The position numbers were made by a program, and so were the translations under genes. Shown here piece after piece: positions 16,678-26,178 of a stretch of DNA of 64,000 nucleotides. This stretch comes from Streptomyces sp. NBC_01262 (lineage in GTDB: Bacteria; Actinomycetota; Actinomycetes; Streptomycetales; Streptomycetaceae). Under the pieces are notes generated by a model. The model saw only the letters and a program-made list of their open reading frames with translations. It was not told where the DNA came from and ran no database searches. The first letter of the stretch is position 1; each line of letters opens with the position of its first letter. Where the stretch lies: the NCBI RefSeq assembly GCF_036226365.1, contig NZ_CP108462.1, positions 9,222,501 to 9,286,500 of the forward strand, in the 5' to 3' direction.

Positions 16678-18391
16678 GCTGTCCCGCGCCGTATACGCCG
16701 ACCTCTTCGGGCCCACGACGGGCGACCGTATACGACTCGCCGACACCGACCTCCTCATCGAGGTCGAGAAGGACCTCTCCGGCGGCCCGGGCAACTCCGG
16801 CGACGAAGTCGTGTTCGGCGGCGGCAAGGTCATCCGCGAGTCCATGGGCCAGTCACGCGCCACGCGCGCGGACGGCACCCCGGACACCGTCATCACCGGC
16901 GCGGTCATCCTGGACCACTGGGGCATCGTCAAGGCCGACATCGGCATCCGCGACGGCCGGATCACCGCCATCGGCAAGGCCGGCAACCCCGAGACGATGG
17001 ACGGGGTCCACCCGGACCTCGTCATCGGCCCCGAGACCGAGATCATCGCCGGCAACGGCAAGATCGTCACGTCCGGCGCGATCGACGCCCACGTCCACTT
17101 CATCTCCCCGACCATCGTCGACGAGGCGCTGTCCGCGGGCATCACCACCATCGTTGGCGGCGGCACCGGCCCCGCAGAGGGCACCAAGGCCACCACCATC
17201 ACCCCCGGCTCCTGGCACCTGGCCCGGATGTTCGAGGCGCTGGAGCACTACCCGGTCAACTTCGGCCTGCTCGGCAAGGGCAACACCGTCTCGACGGAGT
17301 CGATGCACGCCCAGTTGCGCGGCGGCGCCCTCGGCTTCAAGATCCACGAGGACTGGGGCTCCACCCCCGCCGCGATCGACGCCTGCCTCCGCGTCTGCGA
17401 GGCCACCGGCGCCCAGCTCGCCATCCACACCGACACCCTCAACGAGGCCGGTTTCGTCGAGGACACCCTCGCCGCCATCGCCGGGCGCGGCATCCACGCC
17501 TACCACACCGAGGGTGCGGGCGGCGGGCACGCTCCCGACATCATCACCGTCGTCTCGCAGCCCAACGTCCTCCCGTCCTCGACCAACCCGACGCGCCCGC
17601 ACACCGTCAACACGCTCGACGAGCACCTCGACATGCTGATGGTCTGCCACCACCTCAACGCCGCCGTCCCGGAGGACCTCGCCTTCGCCGAGTCCCGCAT
17701 CCGGCCCAGCACCATCGCCGCCGAGGACTTCCTGCACGACATGGGCGCCATCTCGATCATCTCCTCCGACTCCCAGGCCATGGGCCGGGTCGGCGAGGTC
17801 ATCCTGCGCACCTGGCAGACGGCCCACGTCATGAAGAAGCGCCGCGGATCCCTCCCGGGCGACGGCCGGGCCGACAACCTCCGGGCGCGTCGCTATGTCG
17901 CCAAATACACCATCAACCCCGCCGTCGCCCAGGGCCTCGACGGGGAGGTCGGCTCCGTCGAGACCGGCAAGCTCGCGGACCTCGTGCTGTGGGACCCCGC
18001 CTTCTTCGGCGTGAAGCCCCAGCTTGTCATCAAGGGCGGCCAGATCGCCTACGCCCAGATGGGCGACGCCAACGCCTCCATCCCCACCCCCCAGCCCGTC
18101 ATGCCCCGCCCCATGTTCGGCGCGATCGGCCGGGCCCCCGCCGCGAACTCCTTCAACTTCGTCACCCAGACGGCCCTGGACGACGGCCTTGAGGAGCGGC
18201 TGGCGCTCGGCAAGAAGCTCGTCCCGATCCGCAACACGCGCGCCGTCACCAAGGCCGACATGCGGGAGAACGACGCCCTGCCGCGGGTCGAGGTCGACCC
18301 CGACACGTTCACCGTCCGCATCGACGGCGACGTCATCGACCCGGCACCGGCCGCGGAGCTGCCGATGGCCCAGCGGTACTTCCTGTTCTGA
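16670..18391 (+). CDS. ureC: Urease alpha (catalytic) subunit
   Basis: A 573-residue amidohydrolase carrying the dinickel centre. Metal ligands are in GAIDAHVHF, in AIHTDTLNE and the following GHAPDI, and in [12 protein letters not shown]. The carbamylated lysine is in [12 protein letters not shown], and the mobile-flap histidine is in MVCHHLN. Full length and complete. Confidence 0.98.
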   Translation: MAELSRAVYADLFGPTTGDRIRLADTDLLIEVEKDLSGGPGNSGDEVVFGGGKVIRESMGQSRATRADGTPDTVITGAVILDHWGIVKADIGIRDGRITAIGKAGNPETMDGVHPDLVIGPETEIIAGNGKIVTSGAIDAHVHFISPTIVDEALSAGITTIVGGGTGPAEGTKATTITPGSWHLARMFEALEHYPVNFGLLGKGNTVSTESMHAQLRGGALGFKIHEDWGSTPAAIDACLRVCEATGAQLAIHTDTLNEAGFVEDTLAAIAGRGIHAYHTEGAGGGHAPDIITVVSQPNVLPSSTNPTRPHTVNTLDEHLDMLMVCHHLNAAVPEDLAFAESRIRPSTIAAEDFLHDMGAISIISSDSQAMGRVGEVILRTWQTAHVMKKRRGSLPGDGRADNLRARRYVAKYTINPAVAQGLDGEVGSVETGKLADLVLWDPAFFGVKPQLVIKGGQIAYAQMGDANASIPTPQPVMPRPMFGAIGRAPAANSFNFVTQTALDDGLEERLALGKKLVPIRNTRAVTKADMRENDALPRVEVDPDTFTVRIDGDVIDPAPAAELPMAQRYFLF

Positions 18392-18403
18392 TGGACGGCA
18401 TCC

Positions 18404-19087
18404 GTGACCGCTAGCCGCAAAGCCGCGCTCCTCGTCCTCGCCGACGGCCGCTTCCCCGCAGGCGGCCACGCCCACAGCGGCGGCGCCGAAGCCGCCGTCA
18501 AGGCCGGCCGGATCACCGGCCCCGGCACGCTGGAGGCGTTCTGCCGGGGCAGGCTGCACACCTCGGGACTGGTCGCGGCGGCACTGGCCGCCGCCGCGAC
18601 CGCAGGCGTGGATCCGCTGGCCCTGGACGAGGCTGCCGACGCCCGCACGCCCTCACCGGCGCTGCGCGCCACGGCCCGCAAGCTGGGCCGGCAGCTGCTC
18701 AGGGCGGCCAGAGCGGCTTGGCCGTCGCCGGAGCTGGAGGCGCTCGCCGCCGCCCGCCCGCAGGGCGCGCACCAGCCCGTCGTGCTGGGCCTGACCGCCC
18801 GTGCGGCCGGGCTCACCCCGGCCGACGCGGCGCAGGTGGCGGCGTACGAGTCCGTGACGGGACCGGCGACGGCCGCCGTACGCCTGCTGAGCCTGGACCC
18901 GTTCGCGGTGACAGCGGTGCTGGCCCGCCTGACCGCCGACCTGGACGATGTCGCGGCGTGGGCGGCCGCCGCGGCGGACCACGCCCTGGCGGAGGGCGTG
19001 GACGCGCTGCCCGCCGCGTCCGCGCCGCTGCTGGACATCTACGCGGAGCAGCACGCCGCGTGGCCCGTACGCCTCTTCGCTTCCTGA
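18404..19087 (+). CDS. ureF: Urease accessory protein UreF
   Basis: A 227-residue helical chaperone that links UreG to the apo-urease/UreD complex during nickel insertion. GRFPAGGHAHSGGAEAAV near the N-terminus and PxxG-Ala helices are typical of actinobacterial UreF. GTG at 18404, 12 bp after ureC. ureE is absent from the operon, which is normal in this lineage. Confidence 0.93.
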   Translation: MTASRKAALLVLADGRFPAGGHAHSGGAEAAVKAGRITGPGTLEAFCRGRLHTSGLVAAALAAAATAGVDPLALDEAADARTPSPALRATARKLGRQLLRAARAAWPSPELEALAAARPQGAHQPVVLGLTARAAGLTPADAAQVAAYESVTGPATAAVRLLSLDPFAVTAVLARLTADLDDVAAWAAAAADHALAEGVDALPAASAPLLDIYAEQHAAWPVRLFAS

Positions 19088-19131
19088 CACAGCCTCTGAA
19101 CACAGCCTCCTGACAAGCCCCGGAGCCGACC

Positions 19132-19820
<689 letters not shown>

Positions 19821-19824
<4 letters not shown>

Positions 19825-20582
19825 GCGGCGTCGAGGCCACCGCCCGCATCAGGGCGGTCGCCGACGGCCGCGGCGGCACGGCGCTCCCGCTCCTCACCGG
19901 CGAGGGCCCGCTCGCCTTGCGCCGTACGCGCTCCGCCGGGCCTCAGGAGGCCCATGTCACCCTCGTCGGCGCGATGAGCGCCCCGCTGGGCGGTGACCGG
20001 CTGGCCGTGGAGGCGGTGGTCGAGCCAGGCGCGGTCCTGCGCGTCGGTTCGGCGGCGGCCACGGTGTCGCTGCCGGGCGGCACCGGCGAGCGGGCGCACT
20101 ACGACGTACGCCTCACCGTCGGCGAGGGCGCCGAACTGCACTGGCTGCCCGAGCCGCTCATCGCCGCCGGGGGCAGCGATCTGCGCATGACCACGACCGT
20201 CGAACTCGCCCCCGGGGCACGCCTGGTGCTGCGCGAGGAGCAGATCCTCGGCCGGGCCGGCGAGCAGCCGGGACGCCTCACCACCCGCCTCACCGTCCGC
20301 CTGGACGGCCGCCCGCTGCTGGACCAGGAGCTGTCCTTCGGCCCCGACGTCCCCGGCTGGCCGGGATCGGCCGTGCTGCACACCCACCGCGCGGCGGGCC
20401 AACTGCTGCTGGTGGACCCGGAGTACGCGGACAAGCCGCTGAGCGCCCGGATCCTTTCCGCCGACCCGGCCGAGGGCGAGGCGGTCCTGACCCCGCTGGC
20501 CGGCCCCGCCGCGCTGGTCACCGCCGTTGCGCCGGACGGGCTGCGGGTGCGCCGGCTGCTCTCCGCTAGCGTGGCCCCGTGA
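19821..20582 (+). CDS. ureD: Urease accessory protein UreD/UreH
   Basis: A 253-residue scaffold that binds apo-urease and receives UreF/UreG. Recognisable by [50 protein letters not shown] and the central beta-rich core. GTG at 19821 overlaps the ureG stop (GTGA). Confidence 0.92.
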
Positions 20583-21028
20583 CCTCCACTTCGATCAACA
20601 ACGAGTCCCCCGGGCGCAACGGCCCGACGGCCACCACCGAGGCCGACCCGGAGCGCGTCGGCGCCGTCCGCATGGAGTACGCGCCTGCCCACGACGGCGA
20701 CCCCGATCCCGGCGAAATCGTCTGGACCTGGGTGCCCTTCGAGGAGAACGACGGCCGCGGCAAGGACCGCCCGGTCCTGGTCGTCGCCCGCGAGCGGGCC
20801 GGCACCCTGCTCGCCGTCCAGCTCTCCAGCAAGGAGCACAACGCCGACCAGGAATGGCAGCCCATCGGCGTTGGCCCCTGGGACCGCACCGGGCGCCCCT
20901 CCTGGGTCAACCTCGACCGCGTACTGCGCGTCCACCCCGAGGGCATGCGCCGCGAGGCCTGCGCGCTGGACCGGGGCCGCTTCAACCTGGTCGCCAACCG
21001 TCTGAAGGATCGTTACGGCTGGCGCTGA
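20579..21028 (+). CDS. PemK/MazF-like protein at the end of the urease operon
   Basis: A 149-residue protein whose core (GEIVWTWVPFEENDGRGKDRP, then VLVVARE, LLAVQLSSKEH, and a C-terminal LDRVLRVHP) matches the PemK/MazF fold, the family of sequence-specific endoribonuclease toxins. GTG at 20579 overlaps the ureD stop (GTGA), so it is translated together with urease accessory genes. No antitoxin gene is adjacent. Catalytic residues cannot be confirmed by eye, and solo members in Streptomyces may not be toxic. The ~35-residue N-terminus is acidic and disordered. Confidence 0.7.
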   Translation: MTSTSINNESPGRNGPTATTEADPERVGAVRMEYAPAHDGDPDPGEIVWTWVPFEENDGRGKDRPVLVVARERAGTLLAVQLSSKEHNADQEWQPIGVGPWDRTGRPSWVNLDRVLRVHPEGMRREACALDRGRFNLVANRLKDRYGWR

Positions 21029-21162
21029 GCACGAGGCCCGCCAGGGCGGCCCGGCAGGGCGGGGGAAAACCCTCGCCTTTGCCGACCGGCCCGCGAATTC
21101 CGCCCGCTGTCTGTGAACGTCAGTACGGTGAGGACGACCACAAGACAACCAGGGGGAACATC

Positions 21163-22773
21163 GTGAGACGCATCGCCGTGCTGGGCGTGACCGGCGCGCT
21201 CATAACCGGCTCCGTGGCCGCCGCCGCACCGACCACGGCCACGGCGACGGCCGCCTCCGCCGGACGCAGCACCGGCGCGTACGGCGGCCGGGCCGAGGCG
21301 TACGGGGTGACGGTCGCCGCGGCCCGGGCCGCGAAGGCGGGCATCGACTGGGCGGCGTGTCCGGCGGACTGGGGATTCGAGTCGCCGATCGTCTGCGGCT
21401 ATGTCACCGTCCCGGTCGACTACGCGAAGCCGAACGGCAAGAAGATCAAGATAGCCGTCGACCGCATAGACAACACCGGCACCGCCGCCGAGCGGCAGGG
21501 CGCGCTGATCTACAACCCCGGCGGCCCCGGCGGCTCGGGCATGCGCTTCCCGCGCCGGGTCACCACCAAGAGCGCCATCTGGGCGGACACCGCCAAGGCG
21601 TACGACTTCGTGGGCTTCGACCCGCGCGGCGTCGGCCACTCCGCGCCCATCTCCTGCGTCGACCCGCAGGAGTTCGTGAAGGCGCCCAAGGCCGACCCGG
21701 TCCCGGACACCGAGGCCGACAAGACCGCGCAGCGCAAGCTGGCCAAGGAGTACGCGCAGGGCTGCGTCGAGCGCACCGGCCGCGCGATGCTGTCGCAGAT
21801 GACCACGGCGAACACCGCCCGGGACATCGACGTCATCCGCGCCGCCCTCGGCGAGAAGAAGCTCAACTACCTCGGCGTCTCCTACGGCACCTACCTCGGC
21901 GCCGTCTACGCGACGCTCTTCCCCACCCACGTCCGCCGCATGATCGTGGACAGCGTGGTCAACCCGGCCCGGGACCAGATCTGGTACCAGAACAACCTGG
22001 ACCAGGACGTGGCCTTCCAGGGCCGCTGGGACGACTGGGAGGCGTGGGTCGCCAAGTACGACTCCGTCTACCACCTCGGGGACACCCCGGCCAAGGTCCA
22101 GGCGAAGTGGGAGACCCTGCGGGCCGCCGTGAAGGCCAACCCGATCGGCGGGGTCGTCGGCCCGGCCGAGCTGCTCGGCTTCTTCCAGAGCGCGCCGTAC
22201 TACGACTCGTCCTGGGCGACCGTGGCCGGTGTGTGGAGCAAGTACGCCGCCGGTGACACCCAGGCGCTCGTCGACGCGGCCGCCCCGGACCTCACCGACA
22301 CCGCCGGCAACATCTCCTCGGAGAACGGCAACGCCGTCTACACCGCGGTGGAGTGCACCGACGCCAAGTGGCCGACCAGCTGGAAGAAGTGGGACCGAGA
22401 CAACACCGCGCTCCACGCCAAGTACCCCTTCCTGACCTGGTCCAACGCCTGGATGAACCTGCCCTGCGCCACCTGGGGCGTGCCCCAGCAGACCCCGGTC
22501 GAGGTGCGTACCGGCAAAGGCCTCCCCAAGGTCCTGATCGTGCAGAGCACCCGTGACGCGGCGACCCCGTACTCCGGCGCCGTCGAACTGCACCACCGGC
22601 TCAAGGGCTCCGAGCTGATCACCGAGAAGGACGCCGGCTCCCACGGCGTCACCGGCCTGGTCAACTCCTGCATCAACGACCGTGTGACCGCCTACCTGGT
22701 GAGCGGCACACTCGACGGCAAGGACGTGACGTGCACCCCGCACGCCACGCCCGTCCCGCCGGCCGCCGGCTGA
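21163..22773 (+). CDS. Secreted tripeptidyl aminopeptidase-type hydrolase (S33 family)
   Basis: A 536-residue exported alpha/beta hydrolase of the Streptomyces Tap/SlpD/SlpE group. It has a signal peptide (VRRIAVLGVTGALITGSVAAA), oxyanion-loop NPGGPGGSG, nucleophile GVSYGTYLG, acid in QSTRDAATPYSGA and His in DAGSHGVTG. VDYAKPNGKKIKIAVDRI is also typical. GTG at 21163 carries an AGGGGGA site. It likely trims peptides outside the cell. Monocistronic: an intrinsic terminator follows. Confidence 0.92.
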   Translation: MRRIAVLGVTGALITGSVAAAAPTTATATAASAGRSTGAYGGRAEAYGVTVAAARAAKAGIDWAACPADWGFESPIVCGYVTVPVDYAKPNGKKIKIAVDRIDNTGTAAERQGALIYNPGGPGGSGMRFPRRVTTKSAIWADTAKAYDFVGFDPRGVGHSAPISCVDPQEFVKAPKADPVPDTEADKTAQRKLAKEYAQGCVERTGRAMLSQMTTANTARDIDVIRAALGEKKLNYLGVSYGTYLGAVYATLFPTHVRRMIVDSVVNPARDQIWYQNNLDQDVAFQGRWDDWEAWVAKYDSVYHLGDTPAKVQAKWETLRAAVKANPIGGVVGPAELLGFFQSAPYYDSSWATVAGVWSKYAAGDTQALVDAAAPDLTDTAGNISSENGNAVYTAVECTDAKWPTSWKKWDRDNTALHAKYPFLTWSNAWMNLPCATWGVPQQTPVEVRTGKGLPKVLIVQSTRDAATPYSGAVELHHRLKGSELITEKDAGSHGVTGLVNSCINDRVTAYLVSGTLDGKDVTCTPHATPVPPAAG

Positions 22774-22803
22774 CACAAGCCCTGGCGCGTCAACTCCGGT
22801 TCC

Positions 22804-22837
22804 GGTCCGTCCCGATGGGGGCGGGCCGGACCTTTTT
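22804..22837 (+). terminator. Rho-independent terminator of the S33 peptidase gene
   Basis: GGTCCG (22804-22809) pairs with CGGACC (22827-22832), with further G/C pairs inside, followed by TTTTT (22833-22837). It is the only hairpin in the window I found with a real T-tract. Confidence 0.85.
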
Positions 22838-22846
22838 GTCGTCTGT

Positions 22847-22865
22847 GATGAATCAATGATTCATC
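22847..22865. promoter_or_regulatory. Perfect 19-bp palindrome upstream of the GH20 gene
   Basis: GATGAATCA, central A, TGATTCATC: nine-base arms with no mismatch, 61 bp before the GH20 start. AT-rich in a GC-rich setting. It does not match the DasR site (TGGTCTAGACCA type). Operator for an unknown regulator. Confidence 0.7.
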
Positions 22866-22925
22866 TTGTGCGCGGAAATTGGTGGCTCCTATCATCTCTG
22901 CATCGTCGTCGGACAGGAGTTCCGC

Positions 22926-25900
22926 ATGAGCACGATCCGCCGATTTCTGCTGCCACTTCTCGTGGCTCTCGCGATGGCCGCCGGGGTGACGCCCGCCGGA
23001 CCGCCGGGCGCCGCCGCCGCGGAGGGCGCCAGACCCTGGACCGTACCGGCGCTGAAACAGTGGACCAGTGCCGCCGGGTCCTTCACCGTCGGCCCCTCCA
23101 CCCGCGTCATCGCCGCCGACCCGGCGCTCGCCGCCACCGCCCGGACCTTCGCCGCCGACCTGTCCGAACTGACCGGGCGTGATGTCCGGGTGGGGCGGGG
23201 CGCACCGCGCCCGCACGACATCGTGCTGCGCACCGACACGTCCGTACGGACCGGGGCCGAGGGCTACACCCTCGCCATCGGCGCCACCGCCGTGATTGCC
23301 GCAGCCACCGGCGAGGGGGTGTTCTGGGGCACCCGCTCGATGCTGCAGCTGCTCACCCAGAGCCTCACGGTCCCGGCGGGCTCGGCGAAGGACTGGCCGG
23401 ACTATCCGTATCGCGGCATCTCGGTCTGCAACTGCGCCAAGTTCTTCTCCGTGCCCTGGCTGGAGCGGCTCATCAAGGACATGTCGTACCTGAAGTACAA
23501 CCAGCTCCACCTGGAGATGCGGATCTCCAGCACGGCCCACCCGGAGAACAACTCAACCACCGCCCCGCTGTACTCGCCCGAGCAGGTGAAGCAGATCGTC
23601 GGCGCCGGCCGGCGCTACCACGTCCAGGTCGTCCAGCAGGTCACCTCGCCCAGCCACATGGACTACTACCTGGCTGCCCACCCCGAACTCCAGGCCGTGG
23701 ACGACACAGGCGCGGCCAAGCCGGACAAGCTGAACATGGCCGACCCCGCGGCCCTTCCGTACGTGAAGAGCCTGGTCGACGAGCAGCTGCCGCAGTTCCC
23801 CGGCACCGAGTGGTACGGCGGCGGCGACGAGTACGTCAGCAGCGCCGCCGATTACGAGAAGTACCCCGAGCTGGTCAAGTGGACGCAAGGCCAGGCCGGT
23901 TCGGGCGCTCCCGCCGCGGACTCCTGGGTGCTGTGGCAGAACCGGATCCACCAGTACATCGCGGCGAAGCACCGCACCCTGCACGTCTGGAACGACCAGT
24001 ACTTCACCGGGATGCCGACCAAACTGGACCCGGGTGTCGTCGTCGACTACTGGATCAAGCAGGACGGCCGCATGACCCCGGCCCAGATCAGCGCCAACGG
24101 CAACGACATCGTCAATGTCTCGGACTCCCTCTACTACGCCGAGGGTGGCCCGCCCAACGCCCAGTGGATCTACGAGACCTTCACCCCGGGCCTGTTCAGC
24201 GGCGGCCAGACCCTCCCGGCCGACGACCCGCACCTGCTCGGCTCCGCGATGGCGGTCTGGCCCGCCGCACACGGTGACAGCCAGGCGCAGACCGAGCAGG
24301 GCATGTTCGGCCCGCTACGGGCGCTGGCGCAGAAGAACTGGGGCGGCGCCCCGCTGGTCTCCACGTACGCCGACTTCCAGAGCGTCGAGCAGGCCATCGG
24401 CCACGCGCCGGGATACACGCGCTCCGGCGCCGTCACGGCGGACAAGGTCTACACCCTGCGCGCGGCGAGCGGTTCGTACGCCCTCGCGAGCGGACCCGAG
24501 GACCGCAGGGGCTCCGTCGTCACCGCCGCCGCGCCCGGCGGCAGCGGCGACTGGCTGCTCACGGAGGACTCCGAGGGTGTCTACACGATCCGTTCGGCGG
24601 CGGACGGTCGCTGCGCGACGGTGTCCGGCGAGTCCTACGGCCAGGACGCGCGGATCGTCACCACGGACTGCGACTCCGTGCCCGACAGCCAGAAATGGCT
24701 CGCCGAGCCGGCCCCGTCGGGACTGATCCTGCGGTCGGTCCTCAGCGGCCGGGTGCTCACCGCGCCGACGGGCGCCGCCGGTTCGGCGCTCGTGCAGCGT
24801 TACGACACCGGCGCCGCCGGGCAGCGATGGACGCTGCGGGCCGCGACATCCCAGGTGGCGGCCGTGCTCACCCCGGCGGACGCGGTGGTCCCGGCGGGCG
24901 GCCGCACCACGGCCTCGGCGTCGGTGACGAACTACGGCAGCGAGCCGGTGTCCCTGACGGACGTCTCGCTGCGCACGCCGGACGGCTGGACGGCCGAGCA
25001 GACCGGCACGACGCCCGCGCGGCTGGAGGCCGGGATGAGCGCCACCGTGACGTGGACGGTGACCGCGCCCGGGGACGTGGCGACCGACTTCACGCAACTG
25101 CGCGCAGCCATCAGCGGTGGTGGCTTCGACGCGGGCGCGACCGGCACTGTCATGACCACCGCCGCGAGCCTGAAGGACGCCACCGCGTTCGACGCCGACT
25201 TCGTCTCCGGCACCGTGACCCCCATCGACCTGGCCACCAACACCACGGGCGACACCATCACCGTCGGCAAGCTGCCCGGCACGATCATCGCCGACCCCTC
25301 GGGCAGCACGCTCTACGTCGCCAACCAGGGGTCCGCCTCGGTCACCGTGATCGACGCCGCCACCCGCGAGGTCACGGCGACCGTACCGATGGGCACCACC
25401 CCGGCCGGCCTCGCCCTGTCACCCGACGGCAGGACGCTCTGGGCCTCCGCCTACAGCGACAACGCCGTCCAGCCCATCGACCTCACCACCCTCACCGCCG
25501 GCCCCGAGATCCCCGTCGCCGCCGGCCCGGAGAACCTCGCCATCAGCCCGGACGGCAGCACCCTGTGGGTCGCCTGCCGCAGCGGCAACGCGGTCGTCCC
25601 GGTCGACACCGCCTCCCGTACCGTGCAGAGCCCGATCCCGGTCGCCGACAGCCCGTTCGGCATCACGATCAGCCAGGACGGCGGCACGGTCTACGTGGGG
25701 CAGCAGACCGCCCGTACGGTCCTGCCCATCTCCACCGCCACCCGGCAGCCGGGCACCCCGGTCGACGTCGGCGGCGCGCCCTTCGGGCTCACGGTCAGCC
25801 CGGACGGCACGACGCTGGCGGTGGGCGTGAACAACGCCTACACCGCGGTCTTCGTCGACATCGCCACGGGCAAGGTGACCCGGACCGTCCTGCTGGCCCT

Positions 25901-26057
25901 CCAGCCCACGCAGGTCGCGTTCAGCGCCGACGGGACGGTGGCCTACGCGGCCGTCGGGGCGGTGAACGAGGTGGTGCCGATCGTGATGTCCAGCGGGGAG
26001 ACCGGCCCGCCGATCAAGGTCGGCACGTATCCGATCGGGATCACGGTCGTCGGGTAG
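22926..26057 (+). CDS. Secreted GH20 beta-N-acetylhexosaminidase with RICIN, NEW3 and YVTN propeller domains
   Basis: A 1043-residue modular exoenzyme. Residues 1-32 are a signal peptide. Residues 36-155 look like the GH20b domain (FTVGPSTRVIAADPALAATA). The catalytic barrel spans about 156-470 with WYGGGDEYV; Asp301-Glu302 are the substrate-assisted catalytic pair. A ricin-type lectin domain (about 500-640, CATVSGESYGQDARIV, QRWTLRA) follows, then a NEW3-type beta domain (about 645-740), then YVTN-like propeller blades to the end (GSTLYVANQGSASVTVIDA, GRTLWASAYSDNAVQPID). Substrate could be chitobiose, glycoprotein GlcNAc, or lacto-N-biose. ATG at 22926 has AGGAG. No sortase motif is seen. 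Confidence 0.9.
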   Translation: MSTIRRFLLPLLVALAMAAGVTPAGPPGAAAAEGARPWTVPALKQWTSAAGSFTVGPSTRVIAADPALAATARTFAADLSELTGRDVRVGRGAPRPHDIVLRTDTSVRTGAEGYTLAIGATAVIAAATGEGVFWGTRSMLQLLTQSLTVPAGSAKDWPDYPYRGISVCNCAKFFSVPWLERLIKDMSYLKYNQLHLEMRISSTAHPENNSTTAPLYSPEQVKQIVGAGRRYHVQVVQQVTSPSHMDYYLAAHPELQAVDDTGAAKPDKLNMADPAALPYVKSLVDEQLPQFPGTEWYGGGDEYVSSAADYEKYPELVKWTQGQAGSGAPAADSWVLWQNRIHQYIAAKHRTLHVWNDQYFTGMPTKLDPGVVVDYWIKQDGRMTPAQISANGNDIVNVSDSLYYAEGGPPNAQWIYETFTPGLFSGGQTLPADDPHLLGSAMAVWPAAHGDSQAQTEQGMFGPLRALAQKNWGGAPLVSTYADFQSVEQAIGHAPGYTRSGAVTADKVYTLRAASGSYALASGPEDRRGSVVTAAAPGGSGDWLLTEDSEGVYTIRSAADGRCATVSGESYGQDARIVTTDCDSVPDSQKWLAEPAPSGLILRSVLSGRVLTAPTGAAGSALVQRYDTGAAGQRWTLRAATSQVAAVLTPADAVVPAGGRTTASASVTNYGSEPVSLTDVSLRTPDGWTAEQTGTTPARLEAGMSATVTWTVTAPGDVATDFTQLRAAISGGGFDAGATGTVMTTAASLKDATAFDADFVSGTVTPIDLATNTTGDTITVGKLPGTIIADPSGSTLYVANQGSASVTVIDAATREVTATVPMGTTPAGLALSPDGRTLWASAYSDNAVQPIDLTTLTAGPEIPVAAGPENLAISPDGSTLWVACRSGNAVVPVDTASRTVQSPIPVADSPFGITISQDGGTVYVGQQTARTVLPISTATRQPGTPVDVGGAPFGLTVSPDGTTLAVGVNNAYTAVFVDIATGKVTRTVLLALQPTQVAFSADGTVAYAAVGAVNEVVPIVMSSGETGPPIKVGTYPIGITVVG

Positions 26058-26079
26058 AACCCGCCGGACGTAGAACCCA

Positions 26080-26113
26080 CCGGACGGGCCCCGGCGACCC
26101 GGGGCCCGTCCGG
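26080..26113 (+). terminator. Hairpin terminator of the GH20 gene
   Basis: A perfect 15-bp stem (26080-26094 with 26099-26113, CCGGACGGGCCCCGG) and 4-nt loop, 22 bp after the stop. Confidence 0.85.
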
Positions 26114-26178
26114 CGATCCGGTTGAATCATTCCTTGAGTGCGTTGACTTTCGGCTCAGTAAGCCAAAGGATGTCCAGG

